From: Sphingomonadales bacterium
Lineage (GTDB): Bacteria > Pseudomonadota > Alphaproteobacteria > Sphingomonadales > Sphingomonadaceae
Direction of reading: 5' to 3'
Length of the DNA stretch: 55,341 nucleotides
Assembly: GCA_017309275.1 (NCBI GenBank)
Contig: JAFKLT010000063.1
Coordinates: 1 to 55,341 of the forward strand
Part shown: positions 25,544 to 33,815 of the stretch, one piece after another
How the letters are laid out: each line of letters begins with the position of its first letter
Position numbering within the stretch: the stretch's first letter is position 1
The notes under the pieces: model-generated
Seen by the model: the letters and a program-made list of their open reading frames with translations, nothing else
What the model was told of the DNA's origin: nothing
Databases searched by the model: none
Translations under genes and position numbers: made by a program

Positions 25544-26575
25544 ATGGATACGCGAAAGATTATGCTGATCGTCGGCGCGCTGGTGATTGCCATCGGCGCG
25601 GCGTTCGGGGTCAACCAGATGATGCGGGGCGCTTCCGCTCCGCAGGCACATGCTGCGGCAGCGCCGGAAATCAACGGACCCATGATCCTCGTAGCGACCC
25701 GGCAGCTGCCGGCGGGCACGATCATCGGACCGGACAGCTTCCGCTTCCAGCCTTGGCCTAAGGAGTTGGTCGAGAAGGCCTACTTCCTGAAGGAAAAGAC
25801 CGAGGTGAAGACGCTGGTCGGCACCGTCGTGCGCTATCCGATCACCGCGGGTCAGCCGCTGACGCAGGGCGCTCTCGTCCATCCCGACGATCGTGGCTTC
25901 CTCGCCGCCGCACTCAGCCCCGGCATGCGCGCCGTGACCGTGAAGGTCTCGCAGGAACAGGGCGTCGCGGGCTTCGTCTTCCCGGGTGACCGCGTCGACG
26001 TGGTGCTCGCCCAGACGATCGACATCGACAATGAAAAGAGCAGCTATCCCGACAAGCAGCTGTTCACCGCCGAAACCATCGTGCGCAACGTCCGCGTCCT
26101 CGCGACCGACCAGCGCTATGATGCCGAGGACGAAACCGGCAAGACGCCCGTTCGCACCTTTGGTTCGGTGACGCTCGAAGCAACGCCCGACATCGCCGAA
26201 CGCATCGCGGTCGCGCAGAACATGGGCAAGCTCTCGCTGTCGCTCCGCCCGCTGGCGGAAAGCACCGGCGACCTGGAATCGGCGATCGCATCGGGCGACG
26301 TCAATGTTCCGACGAAGGGTGGCAGCGCGGCCGAACGCCGCATGCTGGCCGACGCCGCCGGACGCCCGACAACGTCGAAGACCGCCACGACGGGCGGCGA
26401 CGTGTCGCGCTTCTGGATCCCGGTCAGCGGCCGCGTCCAGAACAGCCGTCCTACTCAACAGCAGCCGAATTATGGCGCCGCTCCGGTCGCGATGGGCGCG
26501 CCGGTACAGCACGGACCGGTGGTCCGCGTGACGCGCGGCGGCACGGTGACCGAAGTTTCGGTTGGGGGTAAGTAA
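25544..26575 (+). CDS. cpaB: Flp pilus assembly protein CpaB (RcpC)
   Basis: The 343-residue protein has an N-terminal membrane anchor (IMLIVGALVIAIGAAFGV) and a SAF domain (about 48-110, ILVATRQLPAGTIIGPDSF), then the RcpC/CpaB region (LSPGMRAVTVKV, GFVFPGDRVDVVL). CpaB is periplasmic and helps secretin assembly. The C-terminal 90 residues are low-complexity and variable. It lies 47 bases after cpaA and one base before cpaC. Confidence 0.9.
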   Translation: MDTRKIMLIVGALVIAIGAAFGVNQMMRGASAPQAHAAAAPEINGPMILVATRQLPAGTIIGPDSFRFQPWPKELVEKAYFLKEKTEVKTLVGTVVRYPITAGQPLTQGALVHPDDRGFLAAALSPGMRAVTVKVSQEQGVAGFVFPGDRVDVVLAQTIDIDNEKSSYPDKQLFTAETIVRNVRVLATDQRYDAEDETGKTPVRTFGSVTLEATPDIAERIAVAQNMGKLSLSLRPLAESTGDLESAIASGDVNVPTKGGSAAERRMLADAAGRPTTSKTATTGGDVSRFWIPVSGRVQNSRPTQQQPNYGAAPVAMGAPVQHGPVVRVTRGGTVTEVSVGGK

Positions 26576-26576
26576 G

Positions 26577-28076
26577 ATGAACAGCAAGACCAATTTCAAG
26601 GCGGCCGCACTCGCCCGCACCCTGGCCATCGGCCTGGTTGCAGCGAGCCTGGTCTCCGCCCCGGCCCAGCAGGCTTCGGCCCAGGCCACCCAGAACGCCA
26701 GCAGCAGCATCGACCTGTCGGTCGGCCGCGGCCGCCTGGTCAGCCTTTCGGCACCGATGACCGACGTGTTCGTCGCCAACGACGAAGTCGCCGACGTCCA
26801 GGTGCGGTCGGGTCGCCAGCTCTATATCTTCGGCAAGAAGCCGGGCGAAACGAGCATCTATGCGACCGACGCCAGCGGCCGGGTGGTCTATTCGACCGTC
26901 GCCCGCGTCGGCAACAACATCGAAACGATCGACCAGATGCTGTCGCTGGCCATGCCCGACGCCAAGATCTCGTCGAACACGATGAACGGCTTCGTCCTGC
27001 TCACCGGCACGGTCTCGTCGCCCGACGATGCCGCCGAAGCCGAACGCCTGGTCCAGGCCTTCGTCGGCGAACAGACCAAAGTGCTCTCGCGCCTGCGCAC
27101 CGCAACGCCGCTGCAGGTCAACCTGCAGGTCCGCATCGCGGAAGTGAACCGCTCGCTGCTGAAGGAAATCAGCGGCAACGTCCTGACGCGCGATCGCGAC
27201 GGCGTTCTCGGCAACGGCTTCCTCGGCAGCGTCGTGCGCGGCCGTTCGGCCGGCTCGATCCTCTATCCGGGTGAAGGCTCGCCGCCGGTCACGGGCAAGA
27301 CCTATCAGTTCACCACGCCCAGCGGCATCAACAGCATCGGCGGCGCCGGGCGCCTGTTCGGCCTCGACGTGATGGCATCGCTCGATCTCGGCGAACGTTC
27401 GGGCATGGTCGTCACGCTGGCGCAGCCGAACCTGACCGCGATTTCGGGCGAAACCGCCGACTTCCTGGCCGGCGGCGAATTCCCGATCCCGATCCCCGGC
27501 AACTTCGCCGGCACGACGATCGAGTATCGCAAATATGGCGTCAGCCTCGCGTACACGCCGACCGTTCTTTCGAACGGCCGCATCAGCCTGCGCGTTCGCC
27601 CCGAAGTGTCGGAGCTTTCGACCGAAGGCGCGATCGAGATGGACGGCTTCCAGATCCCGGCACTGACCATCCGCCGCGCGGAAACGACGGTGGAACTGGG
27701 CTCGGGCGAAAGCTTCATGATCGCCGGCCTGATGAACAACCGCTCGATCGGTTCGATCGACAAGGTTCCGGGCGTCGGTGACGTTCCGATCCTGGGCATG
27801 CTGTTCAAGTCGGACAGCTTCCGCCGCGGCGAAACCGAGCTTGTCATCGTCGTCACGCCTTATCTGGTGAACCCGGTCTCGGCCAACGACATCAAGCTGC
27901 CGACCGATGCCTATCAGGACTCGAACGACCTGACCCGCCTGCTGCTCAATCAGACGAGCGACGGCGTCAGCGGCGGCGAACGCCCGAAACCGCGCCTCGA
28001 GACGAACGCAGGCGACGCCGATCGCCCCCGCGGCGGCAGCAGCGATGCGGCGCCGGGCTTCAGTCTCAAGAAGTGA
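26577..28076 (+). CDS. cpaC: Flp pilus outer-membrane secretin CpaC (RcpA)
   Basis: The 499-residue protein has a signal peptide ending near SAQA (about 35), a pilus-assembly N-terminal domain (about 42-115, SVGRGRLVSLSAPMTDVFV), a BON-like segment (GFVLLTGTVSSPDDAAEAER) and a secretin domain with the signature VPGVGDVPILGMLFKS near 410. It forms the outer-membrane channel for the pilus. The C-terminus is rich in Arg, Asp and Gly. Confidence 0.93.
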   Translation: MNSKTNFKAAALARTLAIGLVAASLVSAPAQQASAQATQNASSSIDLSVGRGRLVSLSAPMTDVFVANDEVADVQVRSGRQLYIFGKKPGETSIYATDASGRVVYSTVARVGNNIETIDQMLSLAMPDAKISSNTMNGFVLLTGTVSSPDDAAEAERLVQAFVGEQTKVLSRLRTATPLQVNLQVRIAEVNRSLLKEISGNVLTRDRDGVLGNGFLGSVVRGRSAGSILYPGEGSPPVTGKTYQFTTPSGINSIGGAGRLFGLDVMASLDLGERSGMVVTLAQPNLTAISGETADFLAGGEFPIPIPGNFAGTTIEYRKYGVSLAYTPTVLSNGRISLRVRPEVSELSTEGAIEMDGFQIPALTIRRAETTVELGSGESFMIAGLMNNRSIGSIDKVPGVGDVPILGMLFKSDSFRRGETELVIVVTPYLVNPVSANDIKLPTDAYQDSNDLTRLLLNQTSDGVSGGERPKPRLETNAGDADRPRGGSSDAAPGFSLKK

Positions 28077-28101
28077 CGTGCTGGAAATCAGGAGCAAAGT
28101 G

Positions 28102-28749
28102 ATGAAAAAGATCGCAACTTGGACCGCCCTGGCACTGGCAACGTCGCTGGCAGGATGCGCAAGCACCTCGCACAGCAACCGCGGCCTGGACTCGGTTCAT
28201 CAGCCGGTGGTTCGTAACACCGTCTATCAATTCGACGTTGCCGCCGGCAGCGGCGAGCTCGCCCCCAGCGAGCAGGGTCGCCTTCAGGGCTGGCTCGACG
28301 CGCTGGGCGTTCGCTATGGCGACCGCATCGCGATCGAGGATCCCTCGGTCTATGGCGCAAGTGAAGCGCAGAGCACGATCCGCGAGATGGTCGCGCGTCG
28401 CGGCCTGATGCTGACGAACGACGTGCCGGTCACCACCGGCGCCGTTCCGCCGGGTCACCTCCGCGTCGTGATCACGCGTGCCACGGCCGAAGTCCCGGGC
28501 TGCCCGGACTGGTCGAGCAAGTCGTCGATCAACTTCAACAACGCGACGTCGTCCAACTATGGCTGCGCGACGAACAGCAACCTCGCCGCGATGGTCGCCG
28601 ACCCGAACGACCTGATCAAGGGCGCGACGGCGAAGGGCAACGACCCGAGTTCGGCCACGCGCGCGATCAAGACCTATCGCGAAAAGCCCCAGACGGGGGC
28701 CAATGATCTGCGCAGCCAGTCAACCAGCAACGCCGGAGGCAGCCAGTGA
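28102..28749 (+). CDS. cpaD: Flp pilus lipoprotein CpaD
   Basis: The 215-residue lipoprotein begins MKKIATWTALALATSLAGC with the lipidated Cys19. The CpaD family region includes LAPSEQGRLQGWL, YGDRIAIEDPS, RGLMLTND and PGCPDWSSKSSINFNNATSSNYGCATNSNLAAMVADPNDLI. It is believed to be an outer-membrane pilotin for the secretin. AGGAG before the ATG at 28102 sets the start. It overlaps cpaE by four bases. Confidence 0.9.
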   Translation: MKKIATWTALALATSLAGCASTSHSNRGLDSVHQPVVRNTVYQFDVAAGSGELAPSEQGRLQGWLDALGVRYGDRIAIEDPSVYGASEAQSTIREMVARRGLMLTNDVPVTTGAVPPGHLRVVITRATAEVPGCPDWSSKSSINFNNATSSNYGCATNSNLAAMVADPNDLIKGATAKGNDPSSATRAIKTYREKPQTGANDLRSQSTSNAGGSQ

Positions 28750-30023
28750 ACGCTCCTTTCAAAGCAGCCGGGCTGCGTGACCCGTTCAACGCCTTTGTGT
28801 GCGACGACGATACGCTGGAGCTGATCCGCGTCGCCACCGCCGACATGGGCTGGCCCACCGAGAAGTGCAACAAGGGTGGACTGCGCAACGCCGTCCAGTC
28901 GCTGTCGGTCTCGGCAAGCCCGAACATCCTGTTCGTCGACATGTCGGAATCGGGTGATCCGATCAACGACATCAACGCGCTGGCGGAGGTTTGCGAACCC
29001 GGCACGGTCGTGATCGCGGCCGGCCAGGTCAACGACGTCCGCCTGTACCGCGACCTTCTGTCGAGCGGTATCCAGGACTATCTGCTGAAGCCGCTGTCGC
29101 TCGACCAGGTTCGCGAATCGCTGACCATGGCGCAGGCGATGCTGTCGGCGCCGAAGCATGCCGACATGCAGGACGACAAGCCGCATCACATGATGGCGGT
29201 GGTCGGTGTGCGTGGCGGCGTCGGTGCCTCGATGGTCTCGACCTCGCTCGCCTGGGCGATCAGCGAACAGGCCGACCGCCAGACCGCGCTGCTCGACCTC
29301 GACGTGCATTTCGGCACGGGCGCGCTGACGCTGGACCTCGAGCCCGGCCGCGGCCTGATCGACGCGATCGACAATCCGAGCCGCATCGACGGCCTGTTCA
29401 TCGAGCGCGCGATGGTGCGCGCCTCGGACAAGCTCAGCCTGCTGTCGGCCGAAGCCCCGATCCACCAGCCGGTGATGACCGACGGTTCGGCCTTCTTCCA
29501 GCTTGAGGAAGAGCTGCGCAACGCGTTCGAAATGACGATCGTCGACATTCCGCGCCAGGTTCTGATCCCCTTCCCGCACCTGGTGTCGGAAGTCGGCACG
29601 ATCCTGCTCGTCAGCGACGTGACGCTTGCCTCGGCCCGCGACACGATCCGCCTGCTGTCGTGGTTCAAGCAGAATATCCCGGGCGCGCGCGTCATCCTGG
29701 TCGCGAACAAGTTCCAGACCACGATCGGCGAGCTGTCGCGCAAGGAATTCGAATCCTCGATCGAACGCCAGATCGACATCACCATTCCGTACGACCCCAA
29801 GCTGATCAGCCAGGCAGCGAAGCTCGGCAAATCCTATGCCGAAATCTGCAAGGGCACTAAGGCTTCGGCCGTGTGGACCAGCCTGATGCGCCTGGTGCTC
29901 GATGGTGCCGACGAAAGCGCCGAAGAAGCGCAGGCTCCGGCCGGCAAGGGCAAGTCGGGCGGCTCGCTGCTCGGCAAGCTCGGCGGCCTCGGCGCGATGG
30001 TGTCGAAAAAGGGCGCGAAGTAA
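28746..30023 (+). CDS. cpaE: Pilus assembly protein CpaE (receiver-like plus ParA/MinD-like ATPase)
   Basis: The 425-residue protein has an atypical receiver domain (about 12-130, with Asp65 in ILFVDMSES) and a ParA/MinD-type domain (about 145-385). The P-loop reads VVGVRGGVGASMVST (155-165 region): the signature Lys of the deviant Walker A is Arg156 and the usual GK(T/S) Lys is Ala161, as is common in CpaE proteins. CpaE localises the pilus machine to a cell pole. It overlaps cpaD by four bases. The next gene is tadB after 67 bases; the expected ATPase gene cpaF is missing there. A GGCGGCG...CGCCGCC inverted repeat lies in that gap. Confidence 0.9.
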   Translation: MNAPFKAAGLRDPFNAFVCDDDTLELIRVATADMGWPTEKCNKGGLRNAVQSLSVSASPNILFVDMSESGDPINDINALAEVCEPGTVVIAAGQVNDVRLYRDLLSSGIQDYLLKPLSLDQVRESLTMAQAMLSAPKHADMQDDKPHHMMAVVGVRGGVGASMVSTSLAWAISEQADRQTALLDLDVHFGTGALTLDLEPGRGLIDAIDNPSRIDGLFIERAMVRASDKLSLLSAEAPIHQPVMTDGSAFFQLEEELRNAFEMTIVDIPRQVLIPFPHLVSEVGTILLVSDVTLASARDTIRLLSWFKQNIPGARVILVANKFQTTIGELSRKEFESSIERQIDITIPYDPKLISQAAKLGKSYAEICKGTKASAVWTSLMRLVLDGADESAEEAQAPAGKGKSGGSLLGKLGGLGAMVSKKGAK

Positions 30024-30090
30024 GGCGGCGCGGCGGGCCGACATGGTCCGCCGCCGTCGCCCCATGAATTAGAGCGGACAAAGGGCGATC

Positions 30091-31062
30091 ATGAACCTGC
30101 CAGTGCTCATCACAATCGTTGCGGCCCTCACGGCCATCGGCATGCTCGCGCTCGCCTTTGCGGGACCGTCGGCAGGCAAGGCAAAGGTCCGGCGCCTCGC
30201 GTCGGTCCGCGACCGCCATGCCAACTCGACCGAAGCCGTCGTCGCGGCGCAGATGCGCAAGACGATCGCGGCCGTCGGTGGTGCCGGCGGAGGCGGGATC
30301 TCCAGCCTGATGCCGCGCCGCGACCTGATGGAAAAGCGGCTGCGTCGCACCGGAAAGCCCTGGAACCTCAGCCGCTACATGTTCGTGTGCATGGGCCTGT
30401 TCGTCTTTGTGACGGGCGCGCTGCTCGTCCTTCGCACGCCGTTCCTGCTTGCCGCGCTGATCGGTCTGATGGGCGGCGTCGGCCTGCCCCACGCCTATGT
30501 CAGCCGGCTGATCAAAAAGCGCGTTACCCAGTTCAACACGCGCTTTCCCGACGCGATCGACCTGCTCGTCCGCGGCCTGAAATCGGGTCTTCCGGTCACC
30601 GAAACCTTCCAGGTTGTCAGCCAGGAGCTGCCGGGCCCGGTGGGCGAGGAGTTCAAGGGCGTTGTCGAACGCATCCGCATCGGCAACACGATGGAAGCGG
30701 CGCTTCAGGAATCGGCCGAAATGCTCGGCACCCCCGAATTCCAGTTCTTTTGCATCACCATCCAGATCCAGCGCGAAACGGGCGGCAACCTGGCCGAAAC
30801 GCTCGCGAACCTGTCGGACGTTCTGCGCAAGCGCGCGCAGATGAAGCTGAAGATCAAGGCGATGTCGTCGGAAGCCAAGGCGTCGGCCTATATCGTCGGC
30901 GCGCTGCCCTTCTTCGTGTTCGGCGTCGTCTACATGATGAACCCGGAATATCTGGCGGGCTTCTTCTATGAGCAGCGCCTGATCATCACGGGGCTCGGCG
31001 GGCTCGTGTGGATGAGCATGGGCGCGTTCATCATGAAAAAAATGATCAGCTTCGAGATCTGA
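30091..31062 (+). CDS. tadB: Flp pilus inner-membrane platform protein TadB
   Basis: The 323-residue protein has N-terminal and central membrane segments, a type II secretion F domain (about 165-290, RFPDAIDLLVRGLKSGLPVTETFQ) and C-terminal membrane helices, as in TadB. With TadC it forms the platform that the CpaF ATPase drives. It follows cpaE directly and precedes tadC by 13 bases. Confidence 0.92.
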   Translation: MNLPVLITIVAALTAIGMLALAFAGPSAGKAKVRRLASVRDRHANSTEAVVAAQMRKTIAAVGGAGGGGISSLMPRRDLMEKRLRRTGKPWNLSRYMFVCMGLFVFVTGALLVLRTPFLLAALIGLMGGVGLPHAYVSRLIKKRVTQFNTRFPDAIDLLVRGLKSGLPVTETFQVVSQELPGPVGEEFKGVVERIRIGNTMEAALQESAEMLGTPEFQFFCITIQIQRETGGNLAETLANLSDVLRKRAQMKLKIKAMSSEAKASAYIVGALPFFVFGVVYMMNPEYLAGFFYEQRLIITGLGGLVWMSMGAFIMKKMISFEI

Positions 31063-31075
31063 GGGGCGCGGGCAG

Positions 31076-32122
31076 ATGAACAGTATTTTCCTTCTCTCGT
31101 CCTTCTCGGGCACCCCCAGCGGTCCGACGCTGCTTGGCATCGACGTCGTCTGGGTGGCAACGATGATGGCGGCCGTCGGCGTCGGCGCCGTGCTCGTCGC
31201 CATCTATGGCGCGCTGACCGTGCGCAATCCGATGGCGAAACGCGTCAAGGCGCTCAACGAGCGCCGCGAGCAGCTGAAGGCGGGCATCACCGCTTCGACC
31301 GCGAAGCGCCGTGCAAAGCTGGTCCGCAAGAACCAGCACGCCGACAAGATGCGGACCTTTCTGGGCAAGCTCCAGGTCCTGCAGGAAGAGCAGATCAAGG
31401 ACGTCCAGCAAAAGCTGGCGCAGGCCGGCATCCGGTCGAAGGACCTTGCGGTCGCGGTCATCTTTGGCCGCCTCGTCCTGCCGATCGTGTTCGGCGGTAT
31501 CGCCGCCTTTCTGATCTATGGCCTCGACATGTGGCCCGACATGACGCCGATGAAGCGTTCGGGTTCGCTGATGGCCGCGCTCATCCTGGGTTACAAGGCG
31601 CCCGACCTGTTCGTGTCGAACAAGCGCACGAAACGCACCGACGCCATTCGCAAGGGCCTTCCCGACGCGCTCGACCTGCTCGTCATCTGCGCCGAAGCCG
31701 GCCTGACCGTCGACGCCGCATTCAGCCGCGTCGCCAAGGAGCTGGGCCGCGCCTATCCCGAGCTGGGCGAGGAATTCGCCCTGACGTCGATCGAACTCGG
31801 CTTCCTGACCGAACGTCGCCAGGCGTTCGAGAATCTGGCCTATCGCGTCAACCTGGACTCGGTGAAGGGCGTGGTCACGACCATGATCCAGACCGAGAAA
31901 TATGGTACGCCGCTCGCCAGCGCGCTGCGCGTCCTGTCGGCCGAATTCCGCAACGAACGCATGATGCGCGCCGAGGAAAAGGCCGCGCGCCTGCCCGCGA
32001 TCATGACGGTGCCGCTGATCCTGTTCATTCTTCCCGTTCTGTTCATCGTCATTCTCGGCCCGGCGGCCTGTTCGCTGAGCGATGCGATGTCGGGTGGCGG
32101 CTTCGGCGGCAACCCGTCCTGA
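31076..32122 (+). CDS. tadC: Flp pilus inner-membrane platform protein TadC
   Basis: The 348-residue protein is a second T2SSF-domain protein (about 190-315, GLPDALDLLVICAEAGLTVDAAFSRV) with flanking membrane segments and a Lys/Arg/Gln-rich cytoplasmic part near 50-110. It is the last gene of the operon and is followed by a strong terminator. A tadD gene, often next in such loci, is not here. Confidence 0.92.
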   Translation: MNSIFLLSSFSGTPSGPTLLGIDVVWVATMMAAVGVGAVLVAIYGALTVRNPMAKRVKALNERREQLKAGITASTAKRRAKLVRKNQHADKMRTFLGKLQVLQEEQIKDVQQKLAQAGIRSKDLAVAVIFGRLVLPIVFGGIAAFLIYGLDMWPDMTPMKRSGSLMAALILGYKAPDLFVSNKRTKRTDAIRKGLPDALDLLVICAEAGLTVDAAFSRVAKELGRAYPELGEEFALTSIELGFLTERRQAFENLAYRVNLDSVKGVVTTMIQTEKYGTPLASALRVLSAEFRNERMMRAEEKAARLPAIMTVPLILFILPVLFIVILGPAACSLSDAMSGGGFGGNPS

Positions 32123-32169
32123 TCGGGCGATCCTGATCCCGACGCGGGCGACCGCGCCGGACCGGCAAA

Positions 32170-32196
32170 GGGGCGGGATCACTCCCGCCCCTTTTT
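32170..32196 (+). terminator. Rho-independent terminator of the cpa/tad operon
   Basis: GGGGCGGGA (32170-32178) pairs with TCCCGCCCC (32183-32191) around TCAC, followed by TTTTT. It lies 47 bases after tadC and directly before the 3' end of the convergent FAH gene. Confidence 0.85.
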
Positions 32197-32199
32197 CGT

Positions 32200-33201
32200 T
32201 CAGGCGACCGTCTGTTCGATCGCGCCGAAAATGCTGTGATGGCGATCGTCGTCCATCCATATCCGGACCGTGTCGCCTTTTTGCATGAAGGGCGTCTTGG
32301 GTTCGCCCTGCACGATCGTCTCGACCGTCCGAACCTCGGCCAGGCAGCTATAGCCGAGCCCGCCGTCGGCGATCGGCTTGCCCGGGCCGCCATCGGCGTC
32401 GCGGTTCGATACCGTGCCCGATCCGATGATCGTGCCCGCGCCAAGATTGCGCGTCTTCGCGGCATGCGCGACGAGCTGACCGAAGTCGAACGTCATGTCG
32501 ACGCCGGCGTCGGCGCGGCCCAGCGGCTGGCCGTTCAGGTCGACGCACAAGGTGCCGTGCAGCTTTCCGTCCTGCCACCGCGTACCGAGCGCTTCGGGCG
32601 TCACGAACACCGGCGACATCGCGCTCGACGGCTTGGACTGGAAAAAGCCGAACCCCTTGGCGAGTTCAGCCGGGATCAGGCCGCGCAGCGACACGTCGTT
32701 GGTAAGGCCCACCAGCAGGATATGGTCGCGCGCCGCCTCGGCATCGATACCGGCCGGAACGTCGCCGGTCACGACGACGACCTCCGCCTCCATGTCGCAG
32801 CCCCAGGCCGGATCGCCCAGCGGGATCGGGTCGCGCGGCGCAAGGAAGGCATCGCTGCCGCCCTGATACATCAGCGGGTCGTGCCAGAAGCTGTCGGGCA
32901 TTTCGGCCGCGCGCGCCTGCCGGACGAGCGCGACATGGTTCACATAGGCGCTGCCGTCGGCCCATTGATAGGCGCGCGGCAGCGGCGACGCGGCGTCACG
33001 CTCGTGAAAGCGTTCTTTCGGGATGGCGTCGTGATTCAGATCCTCGGCCAGTGCGGCGAGCCGCGGCGCGGCATAGGCCCAATTGTCGAGGGCCGCCTGC
33101 ATCGTCGGCACGATCTGCGTCGCGTCGGCATACCAGGCCAGATCATCCGAAACGACGACCAGCCGTCCATCGCGGCCGGCTTTGAGCGAAGCTAGTTTCA
33201 C
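32200..33201 (-). CDS. Fumarylacetoacetate hydrolase-family protein
   Basis: The 333-residue protein has an N-terminal FAH_N-like region and the catalytic FAH fold. Metal-binding acids are in CDMEAEVVVVTGD and LVGLTNDVSLRG, and GAGTIIGSGTVSN is the typical substrate loop. The family cleaves or decarboxylates 2,4-diketo acids and related compounds, often in tyrosine or aromatic catabolism. No tyrosine-pathway genes are nearby, so the substrate is open. The 49 bases upstream separate it from the Tat-signal protein gene on the same strand. Confidence 0.85.
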   Translation of the reverse strand: MKLASLKAGRDGRLVVVSDDLAWYADATQIVPTMQAALDNWAYAAPRLAALAEDLNHDAIPKERFHERDAASPLPRAYQWADGSAYVNHVALVRQARAAEMPDSFWHDPLMYQGGSDAFLAPRDPIPLGDPAWGCDMEAEVVVVTGDVPAGIDAEAARDHILLVGLTNDVSLRGLIPAELAKGFGFFQSKPSSAMSPVFVTPEALGTRWQDGKLHGTLCVDLNGQPLGRADAGVDMTFDFGQLVAHAAKTRNLGAGTIIGSGTVSNRDADGGPGKPIADGGLGYSCLAEVRTVETIVQGEPKTPFMQKGDTVRIWMDDDRHHSIFGAIEQTVA

Positions 33202-33250
33202 GGAATTCCCTTCGTCTGGCGATGCCCGTCATCGCCCGAGGCAGGGATGA

Positions 33251-33664
33251 TCAGCGCGGCATCTGGATCGATGCGAAACAGGTAAAGCCGCTCTGCCCAG
33301 CCTGCAAGCGCCGGATATATTGAAGATAGGCCTGCGACTGGTTGTAGCTGGTGCCGGGCAGCGTCTGTCCGCGAAACGCGCGCTTCACTTCCTCGCCGGT
33401 AAAGGGCCTCGGCGAACCCGGGAATGCGCCCTTCGTTCCGGCGGGCACCAGCTTGCCATATTGGTCGATATATTGGCCGGCGGCAGTCGGGCCGGGAACC
33501 GGAATCTGGCAGTTCATCACCGACACCGCGGTCTGTGCGAACGCGGGCCGGATCGTCAGCGCCGCCGACACGCCGACCGCACCAAGCGCGAGCATCCTGC
33601 GCCGCGACGGCACCTCGTCCCCTGCTTCGGGCGTGTTTTCGGCCGGTATATCGCTGTTTTCCAT
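33251..33664 (-). CDS. Small exported protein with twin-arginine signal
   Basis: The 137-residue frame (start at 33664; an ATG at 33676 is also possible) carries SRRRMLALGAVGVSAALTI and a cleavage site near AFAQT, a clear Tat signal peptide. The mature part of about 90 residues has two Cys (VMNCQIPVPGP and GFTCFASIQ) and a Tyr/Gln-rich C-terminal half. No cofactor motif or named domain is evident. It may be a small folded subunit of a periplasmic enzyme or a metalloprotein chaperone. It would depend on TatABC, encoded at 13630-15103. Confidence 0.7.
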   Translation of the reverse strand: MENSDIPAENTPEAGDEVPSRRRMLALGAVGVSAALTIRPAFAQTAVSVMNCQIPVPGPTAAGQYIDQYGKLVPAGTKGAFPGSPRPFTGEEVKRAFRGQTLPGTSYNQSQAYLQYIRRLQAGQSGFTCFASIQMPR

Positions 33665-33815
33665 GGCGCAGCGCATAACCCAATGACGCCTTCAGGAAAA
33701 GCAAAACACCGCACGGACGATCGCCCTTCCCGCTTTGGGACATTTGCCGGGAAAGCGTTAATCGCCGCGAACATCCTTGCGCAGGACCACCGCTTCGTGC
33801 GAGGCGAGCCGCAAG

